From Lactifluus volemus (taxonomy: Eukaryota > Basidiomycota > Agaricomycetes > Russulales > Russulaceae), in the NCBI GenBank assembly GCA_022376515.1, contig WTXI01000024.1, forward strand, positions 362,413-426,412: a DNA stretch of 64,000 bases, written 5' to 3'. The notes below the pieces were generated by a model. It was not told the origin of the DNA. It saw nothing but the letters and a program-made list of their open reading frames with translations, and searched no databases. A program made the translations under genes and the position numbers. Of the stretch, positions 37,932 to 47,344 are shown in pieces; within the stretch, counting starts at the first letter, position 1; every line of letters starts with the position of its first letter.

Positions 37932-39063
37932 ATGTTCCCAACCAGTCAACAACAACAACAGCAAAAAGCAGCCTTTGGTGGTGCTTCATGGAACTCTGGA
38001 AATCCTCTTTTACCAAAGTCTGCCTTTGGAGGTACATCCTTGTTCGGTACACTTAATCAACCACAACAAAGGTGACCACCTTTTTATTTCTCCCTCTTCT
38101 CTCACTAAACATGTTTCAGAATATCACAATCTGGACAGCCACTATTTACAAAATCTACAAAGTTCAACGATCTTCCAGACGGCGTGAAAAAAACTTTTGA
38201 GGATATCGAGTCCGTCACTTGTCGCTTTGACTTGATCCCACCTGATTGATTCCCATCAGAGCACATATCCAAGGCAGGGTACAGATTAGCAAGGACCTAA
38301 AGCAACGAAAGGTCGGAGAAGAAGCAGCCAAGGGTCAAGAATTGATTCGCGGCGCGCATAAAGTCTGTTGCATCCTCTCTTGGTGCTGAGACCCTCTCAC
38401 CCCTGTGAATCAGGACCTCATCGGTTCCATAACTGTTCTTCAAAATGATATACTCAACACCCGCGATTTGAAGGCAAAAGTTGATCAGTCGGTGCAAGAT
38501 ACAATTCTTGCCGTGCACATCATCGATGGCTTCCGAAATCCTCAACAACATGGAGCATATTTACGCAATCACTCCAACTTTCCTCTCGAGTAAGTTGCTA
38601 CCCTCTCGAGGCGAGAATATGACATGACCCCTTGTAGGTTCTTCACACGAATAACGGAACAAATGCGAAGGCGTCTGCAATCATATAAAGAAACCATCGA
38701 GGCAAGCCCTTTCGACGATTTTTTTATTTTCATTCAGGGTTATATTCTTTGCAGCAAATCGAACGGAAGCTCACCTCGGCCGCGCAGCAGGTGCAATATA
38801 CGCCGCAAGGTCAGCTTCTTTGGTTCGTGGCTTTACATCGCTAACGGCACCTTGCAGTGATCACTGCGACGCTCGAGGCGCAGAATGCTTCCTTTGTCGC
38901 GCTCGCAAATAAGATCGCAGCACTTGACGCCGACTTGCAAAGGCTAAAGGTCTTGTATACCCAGCTCTGGCGTGCAAAAACGGGTAGTATGCGCGACCCA
39001 TTCAACCAGCTTGACCGCGGCAGCGGAGGGGAATTCGGTGTAGAGAGTTTGTATGGAAAATAG
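37932..39063 (+). CDS. NUP49: Nucleoporin NUP49 (p58/p45 family)
   Basis: Central-channel nucleoporin of the Nsp1 complex. It starts MFPTSQQQQQQKAAFGG, with only three FG dipeptides before the structured part. The conserved core follows across short introns: GQPLFTKSTKFNDLPDGVKK, HIQGRVQISKDLKQRKLGEE-type helix, DLIGSITVLQNDILNTRDLK, FFTRITEQMRRRLQSYKETIE, QIERKLTSAAQQVQYTPQ and ITATLEAQNASFVALANKI. This is the coiled-coil pattern of the family. One intron (38702-38754) has a GC donor. The stop is the tag at 39061-39063. The FG domain is shorter than usual for NUP49; an upstream exon cannot be excluded but would have to fit into 134 bp. Confidence 0.85.
38702..38754 (+). other. GC-AG intron in NUP49
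   Basis: The exon ends ATCGAG and the intron starts gcaagc and ends ttgcag before CAAATCGAACGG (QIER). Frame and conserved helix continue only if this 53-nt segment is removed. Confidence 0.75.
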
Positions 39064-39174
39064 CGCTAGGCGTGAATCAATGATAAAAGTGGCGTTGGCT
39101 GCTATAGGGGAGCCCCAGATAGACGCCCAGTGCTGTGCCAGAGAACCGACTATACATGTTAGGAGTGTAATACG

Positions 39175-40413
39175 ATGGCAGCACCCTCCGTCCGTACTAT
39201 CGACCATGTTTCTGGAGAACAATACAGATATGCCTTGACTAACTTTGTGCGCATTTTATCCCTATATCTTTCACTGACTTTCTCACTGCCTTGAATGAAA
39301 GGCCATCGCGCATCAAAAAGTCGAGGAACAACGTGGACAACTTGAAGAGCAAGAACGACAGATCGCACGACTCCAAGAGCGCATCGCAGCTCTCGAAGGT
39401 TCCTCTTCTGCTACACAACCCCTCTCTGGTCCACGCGCCGCAGGTGGTAACTCGGTGGACGATTTCCACATCAAGGTAAAGAACTTCCCCCTGCTGTTGG
39501 CTTGACGTGTGTAAAACGTTTGTTGGGGTTTTGTTTAGAATACGGCATCCCAGCTCGAGCGAACGATCAATCGTTGGGCTAGCGATGTGTTGCGTCAAGC
39601 TCCGGTACCCGCAGCGGCTTTGCAAGATGCGGCGTTGGCAGATTTGGCGGGTGCGGGGGATACGGTGTTGTTCACGCCGGATGCACGGTCAATGATGGTG
39701 CAAAGTTTGTTGAGACACGCAATGGCCGAGGTCATCTCGGACGGTATCATCAATTGTTTGATCGTTACCAGTTCAGCAGAAGCCAACATTCAACTGACCC
39801 GTATTCACGAGCATCTCTTTGCACGTACGTATTGTTTCTTCACCTTCCTCCTCCTCCCCTTTTCTATATAATTTTTTTTTTTTGGAAAAAACCAGGTGAT
39901 CCGACGGTAGCGGCGGTGTGGAGACGTCAAACGTTTTCTGCCGCTGTAGAAAACGTGGCTAGTTCGACGACACGAATGATATTCGAAGAGCACGTACCGT
40001 CTCTAGCCGCTCTACTACTCGACAAACCCGACGATACACTCGGAACTCGAGCCATCCTCGAACAAGCTTACACATTTTCTCGCATGTTGCACAGCGCTCC
40101 AGCGGTGGCAGGTCCAGGCGCAGACATGTTTTACCGATCCTTCGTACCGGAGCTCGCGAGCACGTTGTACCCGCATCGCGTCGAGCTCGCCAAACGCTGT
40201 CGTCGCAGTGAACGTGGTGAACTCGATCGCGTCGGCGCTACCATCTTTCCCGGACTTGTCAAAGTCGGTCATACCCCGTCCGGTCCTGGCGTACCCCCGG
40301 GACATACTACGCAGACGGTCGTACGTCGAGCGCAGGTCATCTGTGAATGTGCGTTGCAGGCGACTAGCTATCCAGTAACGGGACCGCCACTACCGTCACC
40401 ACCGTCAATGTAG
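39175..40413 (+). CDS. Coiled-coil protein of unknown function
   Basis: I do not recognise the family. The ATG at 39175 gives MAAPSVRTIDHVSGEQYRYA; an intron (donor gtgcgc, acceptor gaaag before 39301) leads into AIAHQKVEEQRGQLEEQERQ, a strongly charged coiled coil of about 40 residues. Two further introns (after FHIK, and inside LFAR) connect TASQLERTINRWASDVLRQ and a C-terminal helical region (TRMIFEEHVPSLAALLLDKP, FVPELASTLYPHRVELAKR) ending in a Pro-rich tail at the tag 40411-40413. All three joins keep frame, so the model is well supported. It starts 111 bp after the NUP49 stop, on the same strand. Confidence 0.7.
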
Positions 40414-40621
40414 TAACGCGACGCGGTCGTTTGGGGGACTTTTTTTTTCTTGTTTGGTTGCGTGTTTTTATGATTTACCTTAAAAAGTTCTGATTTTTTG
40501 GGGGGACAATGTGCTTACGCCGTGTTGCCTGGTGTAAAAGAGCGGACGATATGATATACGGCTCGCCGAGATGCGAGATGAGAGAAGCAAAACGAAAAGT
40601 GTGCTTATTCTAAATGTGTGT

Positions 40622-42809
40622 CTAATGTTCTTGCGCGACAAGTAATGATGCAAGGGTGGCCTGGGCGTGCACGACCTACATCCGGTCATCGTCAGTATCC
40701 CAATAAAATAAATCGAAAAAGTGTGGGACGTTACCTCCAATGCTTGTTGCACCTCCAACCGCCTCCTCGCCGCCTCCAACCAATCCTTCACCAACACCTT
40801 CGCCGTCCCACGGAGCTGATTCAACTCACGCGTCGCACTATCCAAATCCTTCTCATTCAAATAATACTCTGCCCGCGCGAGCACACTCAGCACGTCGTCA
40901 CCTTGCACCAGCCCCTGTCGACGAAACGCAAACGTCGACAACACGTGCGACGCGAGATGCGCCAGCACGCCCGCGCCGCCACCGCCGCCGCCATAGCCGC
41001 CGTCCTCGTCCGGCACGAGCGCGACTCGCGATACGGCCGGCGCGACGCTGGTCGTAAACCACGATGCGAGGTCCGCGAGAGGTTCGACGCCGATATCAGG
41101 CGCATCACCAGCTTCGAGAGCATCGAGCGCCGCACCGGCTACCGAGTCGTCGCGCGTAGCCGCCGCGTGACGGAGCACGCGCAGTTCGTCGCGGAATGGT
41201 CGTCGTGCTGAGGCAGAGGTGGGGGTGGTGGTGGGGGAATCGACGGCGTTGGTGACGGCGCGCAGGGCAGACCAGAGCGCGTGTACGCGTAGGTTCTCGT
41301 CGAGGTAGGTCGAGTTGTCGAGCGCGACACGTTCGAGGCGTTTCAGGTTTGCGGCGAGCTCGTCTAGCTTGGCGAGACGCCCACCACGCTCTTCCTCGAC
41401 GCGAACTTTAATCTCGCGGATCCAGCGACGTTGAAGTTCGATGCCTTGAGCAATGACCTCCTCTTTTAGGCTGGACTCGAGATCAGCAGATCAGTCGGGA
41501 GGTGACCGACTGGCTTTACGGGAGGGACGAACCGCTCATTGATAATGTCACTCTGAGTCCGTAGCTCCTGCTCAACCTTTTCTCGGTACGCTTGGGCGAA
41601 ACGGGCCTTCTCTTCTTCATAAAAGGTACGAAAGTCGGTCTCCTGGAGCTCAAGCTTGTCCTGTGCCTGAAGCTCCAGCTCAAGTAATTTCAGCGTATAC
41701 TCCCGAGTCTGCTCGTCCAGCGACTGCTCCAGCTTTGCTCTCTCCTCTTCACGCAAGCGCTCGAAGCTCTGCGCCAACCCAGACAGATCATGCTTGGCAA
41801 TATCGAGCACATCGCGTGCCTTGTTGGCAGCTTCGGGATTCGCGCTGAGGAAGGACGCAAGGGAGTCGATCGTGCTGGCGAGATGGGTGAGGATTGGTTC
41901 GGAAGAGTGAAGTTCTTCGACGACGGGTGCGACGAGTGGGAGAGGCTCTCCGGGTGCCAACGGCTTCGGAGGCTTGGGCGGGGCAGGCCGGACGAAGCCA
42001 GGTGGAGGCTCATGGCCAAGTGGTAGGGGTACATCATAGACATTTTCCATCTGATTGGGTCCTTGAGGTTCAGAGGCTTCTAGGGCTGCTGGCGTTGGTT
42101 TGTCGGGTGTCGTGATCGCTTCCGGTTGTGGTGATTTTTTAAACGGCTTTCCTTGAAGTGCAGCCTCTGCTTCGAGAACAAGCTCCTCAACACCTTGTGA
42201 GAACTGAATCGCTTGATGTGTGGTAATGGCCGCAGCCTTGCCGAAATGGTCATATACATTGTTGGTGTTCACCCTGACATCGGTTTTGAGTTCGTCGACC
42301 ACCTTTTGGACACGCCCTTTGGTTTCATCGACCTTATCCTTTTTCAACGGTTTTTCCTTTTCTTTTGAGGAGGCCTTGGCGGGAGTTTCTTCGACGGAAT
42401 ATCCAAGTTGCTTACGCACGTACGAGTAAGCCCCCGAGATACCGTCGTAGGCATTCACAATGACATCTGCAATTGTGATGACATCCCAACCGTGGTCTTC
42501 TCCGTATTGGAGAATGTTGGGAGCAAAAGGAACACGCTGCTGGAAAAAAGCATGGTACGCGTCGTTGTTGAACGCGATGAACGCACTGCCGACGTAGAAA
42601 GTTGTCGTGGCAGCAGTAGTGTAGAAGATGAGTCTGGGAATACGGCGCTTCTTTCTCTTTGTTGGGGTTGAATTGGTTGTCTCTGTCACAAGTCGCTTTG
42701 AAGAGTCATTTGCTTGTTTTGAGAATGAATAGGAATTGCTCACTCGACGATAAATATGAGAATTTCCTTTAGGAGTTGCCTGTCTCGCGACAGGCAAGGC
42801 ACGGAACAT
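40622..42809 (-). CDS. MIC60: MICOS complex subunit MIC60 (mitofilin)
   Basis: Inner-membrane protein that holds crista junctions. The ATG at 42809-42807 starts an Arg/Ala-rich presequence (MFRALPVARQATPKG). A transmembrane segment follows (RLIFYTTAATTTFYVGSAFI), then NILQYGEDHGWDVITIADVI and a long charged coiled-coil region (ERLREEERAKLEQSLDEQTR). An intron (41471-41532) joins NER to LKEEVIAQGIELQRRWIREI. The mitofilin signature lies at 40740-41000 (EYYLNEKDLDSATRELNQLR), and a last intron precedes VVHAQATLASLLVAQEH. The stop is the tag at 40624-40622. The 5' part is duplicated at 46430-46809. Confidence 0.92.
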
Positions 42810-43629
42810 GCGTCCAAGATGCGGAGAGGCTGTGGTCGTCTCACTGTGTCCCGGCCCGCATTGACAAACTCATTCGGGTCTTACCGCCACAAGCACGATG
42901 CACCCCGAAACTGATACAGTTGAAGCTCTCATAACCCATAGCTCTCACAACCCATAATCCCTCAAATACCATACATTTTTTTGTCCACCAAGTTGGTTCG
43001 CAGGGAAATGGGGCCATAACCCATAACCTCTCTCATACCCCATAACCCATACAAATTTTGCCATAAATCCCATACATTTGTGCTTACATGAGGGCTATTC
43101 CAACACAAACTATCAATTGAATTATGACATTTTGACAGAGTGGTTGAAGTTCAGGTGACAGTAGCTGCAGTTCCCATTTCTTCCCTCGTGAAGTTCTCAA
43201 CCCCCTAGAACCAGTGATGAGGATATATTTCGGGAGGTGATGGATGCGAAAAAGATGCCGGACGATGGTAACTGTGGCGGTGATGACAAAGACACGAGAA
43301 CCATCCGGCGCTGGCTCGAAATGAAGCCCTGCAAGCAACGCTCGTTTATCCCTTTGCACGCAAGTTAGAGGCTGAATTGGCCTCATTTGGCTGCAAAACA
43401 TGCCTTCTCAGCTTTCAGCACATGAAACCCACACAAGTCACTGATTATTTCCCTCAGAAATAGATTATGATACATTAGATACTAGTAGGAGGGCGAAATC
43501 CTCGGCACTTTGAATGCAGTTACTTAAATCGTGGCCTGGACTGTATGTCTGAGTTGAAAAACTTTTCACTCTACACCATGTACCACAAGTTGTGCAAAAG
43601 CTTCACAGCTTATCCCCCACTCCTCTTGA
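42810..43629. other. Divergent spacer MIC60 / arrestin-like A with aaccat-type repeats
   Basis: Contains the promoters of MIC60 and gene A. The first 95 bp are copied near 46810-46865 and the last 140 bp near 47180-47344. Between 42925 and 43085 a degenerate cataacccata word recurs at least four times. The open frame 43084-43401 on the minus strand shows no motif. Confidence 0.55.
42925..43085. repeat. Degenerate cataacccata repeat cluster
   Basis: The word ataacccata or acaacccata occurs near 42931, 42948, 43013 and 43045, mixed with related ccatacattt words. It is not a perfect telomeric array; the function is unknown. Confidence 0.6.
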
Positions 43630-45415
43630 ATGTCTTCCCACGACAAGCCAAGTCCTTCTAAGCCTTGTCCCTCACCTTCCCCCGAGATCACTTCCCCACC
43701 TCCTTATGATGGAAGCCTTTTTGCAGAGGCGCAATCTGCTGCCCAGCTTTCCGTAGACCCCCAAACTCAGGCACTCAATGAAGTCCTTGACACCCCGCCT
43801 TCCGGGGTACCTCCCGCTGACACCGTCCATCGACACAACCTTTTGTCTCGTGGTTCCGACCATGTCTTTGTTGAGGTCATCAGCCATGCACTTTCCCCCG
43901 AGGTCACTTCCCCACCTCCTTATGATGGAAGCCTTAGTGCAGAGGCGCAATCTGCTGCCCAGCTTTCTGTAGACCCCCCAACTCAGGCACCCAATGAAGT
44001 CCTTGACACCCCGCCTTCCGGGGTACCTCCCGCTGACACCGTCCATCGATACAACCTTTTGTCTTGTGGTTCCGACCATGTCTTTGTTGAGGTCATCAGC
44101 CATGCACTTTCAGTCGAGGACTGTCCGTTGTTTCACCCTGGAGAAGAGTTGAAAGGATTCATACTCTTATCCCGAGGTGCTCTGAAAGATGTGGAGAGGA
44201 TCGACGTCGTGGTAAGCCGCCATTCCAACCGTAAATAGTGACCATGGTTGAGCCAGATATCCATAGTCCAAGGTGTTCGATAGCGACCACAATACCCCAT
44301 CATGCGAGACCAAGCACGTCCTATTACAGCAACACCTCGACACCCTGACTTTACAGAATGGTTCATCTCGTTGGCCTTTTTCCTTCTCACCTCCTGCCCC
44401 TACAAATTTGTCCTCGAAATCATCCTCAAATGCCGATTCCACCCTCGGTCATCCCTTGCCCTACGACCGTAGCACCAACTTTAAGGTCGACCTCACGGTG
44501 ACAATGCATCGTCGTGGAATCTTCGCTAAGAAACTTATGTGCGTACTCTTGAGAATTTTTATCTGCCGTCTCATTGACTTTGTCTGGCTCAGGGTGAAGC
44601 AACAAATCCGTTACGCGCTGCCGGCGCCGCCCCCAGATACTTCAATTCCAAACCCTACTGGTGCCTCTCCAACCTTGCCAGACCACTCGCCTGATCCCCC
44701 TGTAAAGCCGTCCTGGAAGCCTCAAGAACTCCCCGTGGTAGTAATCAAAGGCGTCATGTTTGGTCGGAATGTCGAGGTGGAGTGCAAGGCAAGTAATAAT
44801 TCCCTGAACGGTACTATTTCAATAGCTCATCTTTTCCTTAGCTCGAGATACCTGTATGTGGTTACAGTGTGGTGCCTCGCTTGCTTATCCATGATTTGTT
44901 AGACTTCATACCCAGTGAGCGACAACATCCCTCTCTGCCTCATCATGACAAGCAACGCTCCTGAGGCCGTCGACCTCGTCTCACTATCACACACCGCCGA
45001 TGTGCGGCTGTTTAAAGTCCTGGCTTTTGGAAACAATGCAGACTCTACCCGTCCCCTCACCCTCAAAGACCGTGACTCGTATCATCATAAGGATACGATC
45101 GCAGAAGTTAGGTGGGAACTCGATGGTCGCCCCGAAGATCAAGAGCGTTCGTCACTTCGTACCCGCGTCGTGCTCAATGGGGAGTTTCGCCGGAAAGAGG
45201 GAGTCGAAATTCGTCCGAGCTTTAGCCAGGGAGATCTGACATTGAAGGTGTGTAACGCCTTGTCCTTGGCGGGAGGCCTTGCGCTGACTGGATGTCGATG
45301 TCTTTCACAGTACGTCGTGTGCCTCTTCCCATTCCGCGCGTCACACTTCCGACCTGCAGGCAACCCGACAAAAGCGCTTTTCATGGCCAACCTTCCTCTC
45401 AAAGCGCCAAAGTGA
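43630..45415 (+). CDS. Arrestin-like gene A, with duplicated PPxY module
   Basis: Five exons (43630-44211, 44273-44538, 44593-44788, 44903-45247, 45311-45415) give 497 codons plus stop. The N-terminal part is two near-identical 72-residue modules containing SPPPYDGSL, i.e. two PPxY motifs. It is followed by an arrestin-like body: HVFVEVISHALS, ELKGFILLSRGALKDVERID, SSRWPFSFSPP, VTMHRRGIF, QQIRYALP and EVRWELDGRPEDQERSSLRT. The ending YVVCLFPFRASHF corresponds by eye to the YSIVLLQPKVPGF end of arrestin-like 1. PPxY motifs recruit NEDD4/Rsp5 ligases in alpha-arrestins, so a cargo-adaptor role is inferred. The third intron uses a GC donor (gcaagt at 44789). Confidence 0.7.
43681..44112 (+). repeat. 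216-bp in-frame tandem duplication inside gene A
   Basis: 43681-43896 and 43897-44112 are nearly identical and encode the PPxY-bearing module twice. Paralogue B has a single copy: its first exon is 366 nt against 582 nt, a difference of exactly 216. Confidence 0.9.
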
Positions 45416-45563
45416 AGGCAGTTTCGCTGCCCGCCTTGTATGACACCTTTTCTACACGCCGACTGGACTATCCCTTTCCCTTGCGCTGTCTTTATGAATT
45501 CTCCCCTTGCAACTCATACGATACAAGTGCTTGAGCGGCTGCGCCACTAATTCGGACAAATTG

Positions 45564-46237
45564 GTAAGCAGCCATCTTTTTTTTTTTTTTAATTTATAAA
45601 TCCGCATTTCTATAGCGCAGTGTGCCTACAACTGACAAAGACGCGCTCGACTACATGCAATCAGGTGACTGTATCTAATCTGGTAACTGGGGTAGTGGGA
45701 TGGTCTTTTACGGGGCGAGGTGTGGGTTGGGTGGGTGTGGGTGGTGTTAGGGTGGAGTTGCATGTGGGTTGAGGTGGGTCTCAGCTGTGGTCCTCGGGAG
45801 GGGGGGTGGGGTTCCTCGGCCTGACGCAGGCCTGTGTTGCCTCGATGAACTTGGCAAGGCCTTCCCCGCCAGACTTGGTTCCGAAGATGATGTCAATAGA
45901 TAGTGTGGGGGATGCTGGGAGAAGGTGGGCCTCTCGTGCCGCTCTGTACTGCGGGCATTGTATGACGATGTGGTGAACTGTTTGTATTACGGCTTGACCG
46001 CAAGCGCAGCCGTGAGGCTCCGGGGCCTTGGGCCGATGGCGGGCTGAGTATTCACCTGTGAAGGCGTGTTCAGTAAGGAGACGAATGGCGGTGCAGAAAA
46101 CAGGGCGGGCCGCCTTCCCAACTCCTATCATGAAGTCGTGGGTTGGCCTGAGGGTGGTTGGTGGAGGGCGCGGTAGACGGGGCTTCGGTGTGGGCTGTCT
46201 AGCCATTCTTGTGTCCAGTCCGCGTAAGCAGCCATCT
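45564..46237 (-). mobile_element. 5'-truncated LINE-type retrotransposon insertion
   Basis: A 14-bp direct repeat (gtaagcagccatct) occurs at 45564-45577 and 46224-46237. Immediately inside the left copy is a T run of about 12, i.e. the poly(A) tail of a minus-strand element. The minus-strand open frame 45781-46223 ends the element's coding part. It reads TAIRLLTEHAFTGEYSARHR, then a Cys/His cluster (CACG ... HHIVIQCPQYRAAR) typical of the region after RNase H in non-LTR elements. Target-site duplication, tail and missing 5' end together define a truncated retroposition. No intact reverse transcriptase is present. Confidence 0.8.
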
Positions 46238-46323
46238 GTGTCAACCTCTGGAGAAATGCTACTATCACTGGGTAGGTGCTTGAACAAATTTTGAATTTGT
46301 GCCTCGGAAATGTGGGTACTCAT
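45781..46323 (-). pseudogene. Chimeric open frame: LINE RNase H-like 3' end fused to host sequence
   Basis: 180-codon open frame. The first about 30 residues (MSTHISEAQIQNLFKHLPSD onward) lie outside the target-site duplication in host DNA, and the rest is the retroelement's C-terminal end with its zinc-knuckle-like C.CG..H...CP cluster. The fusion arises by chance from the insertion. Expression is unknown. Confidence 0.6.
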
Positions 46324-46429
46324 GACTACTGGTCTTTGGCTTTCTCTACAGTATATACAAGCTCTTGTCCGTGCCTACAGCATGGGACAGAGCTTGTGGG
46401 GGCTGTGCCCCTGAAGTCAAGCCTACTAG

Positions 46430-46809
46430 GCATTCACGATGACATCTGCAATTGTGATGACATCCCAACCATGGTCCTCTCCGTATTGGAGAATGTTGGG
46501 AGCAAAAGGAACACGCTGCTGGAAAAAGGCATGGTACGCGTCGTTGTTGAACGCGATGAACGCACGGACGACGTAGAAAGTTGTCGTGGTAGCAGTAGTG
46601 TAGAAGATGAGTCTGGGAATCAGGCGCTTCTTTCCCTTTGTTGGGGTTGAATTGGTTGTCTCTGTCACAAGTCGCTGTGAAGAGTCATTTGCTTGTTTTG
46701 AGAATGAATAGAAAGTGCTCACTCGACAACAAAATTGCCTGTCTCGCGACAGGCAAGGCACGGAACATGCGTCCAAGATGCGGAGAGGCTGTGGTCGTCT
46801 CACTGTGTC
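46430..46809 (-). pseudogene. Truncated copy of the MIC60 5' end
   Basis: Matches MIC60 from the start codon region to codon about 124 (VITIADVIVNA), where homology stops abruptly at 46430. The transmembrane and NILQYGEDHGW segments are intact. A deletion near 46730 removes part of the presequence region and shifts the frame after MFRALPVARQ, and the rest of the gene is absent. About 60 bp of upstream DNA is copied too. Non-functional relic of a segmental duplication. Confidence 0.9.
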
Positions 46810-47344
46810 CCGGCCCGCATTGACAAACTCATTCGGGTCTTACCGCCACAAGCACGTTGCACATAAGCCCCCGAAACTGATACACCAATGCCACCATAAC
46901 ACATGCAAGTACCTACACACAGAATTGCACCGATTGCAGCCACTGCCCCTGTAAAGTGCCTTGAGTCCACACTATCCTCCATCGGATATGCGTAACGTTG
47001 TCTCCCTGTATCCCCTTTGGCCTCCCATCATTCCTCAGTACTGAAGAGAGCCATATCGATGTCCTTGGCGTCAGGGACCCTGTCACGTCTGTCCAAGTAT
47101 CTGACACCCCCCTGCATTTCTTCCTAGATAAGCTGATGGCAAATCTCCTGATACAGTTAGCGAAAAAGTTAGTCATGGAAATAGGTAGGGCGAAATCCTC
47201 GGCACTCTGAAGGAATTTCAGTTACTTAAATCCGTGGCCTGGACTGTATGTCTGAGTTTAAACAAAGCTAGGTACAACAAAGTCATGACTGCTCGGAGCA
47301 TACATAACCTTGACTTGTACTACAAGTTACGCAAAAGTTCTTGA

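Larger units (their letters stand above)
45416..47344. other. Spacer between arrestin-like A and B
   Basis: Besides the LINE insertion and the MIC60 fragment, it contains about 315 bp (46866-47180) not shared with the A upstream region, and the B promoter copy (47180-47344), which is shared. The gttatcgt-poor remainder shows no coding signal. Confidence 0.55.

Noticed and set aside
39053..39238. Plus-strand frame bridging the NUP49 end and the coiled-coil gene
   Set aside because: Overlaps the NUP49 terminus in another frame, while the start at 39175 in a different frame splices cleanly into the coiled coil.
42925..43085. Internal telomere repeat
   Set aside because: Words are aacccata-like and irregular, not a perfect TTAGGG/CCCTAA array.
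43672..44103. Minus-strand open frame opposite gene A exon 1
   Set aside because: Shadow of the coding repeat; its own internal repetition simply mirrors the 216-bp duplication.
46238..46323. Start of the 45781-46323 frame as an independent gene
   Set aside because: The frame crosses the target-site duplication into the retroelement, so the start region is only flanking host sequence; no own stop or family match.
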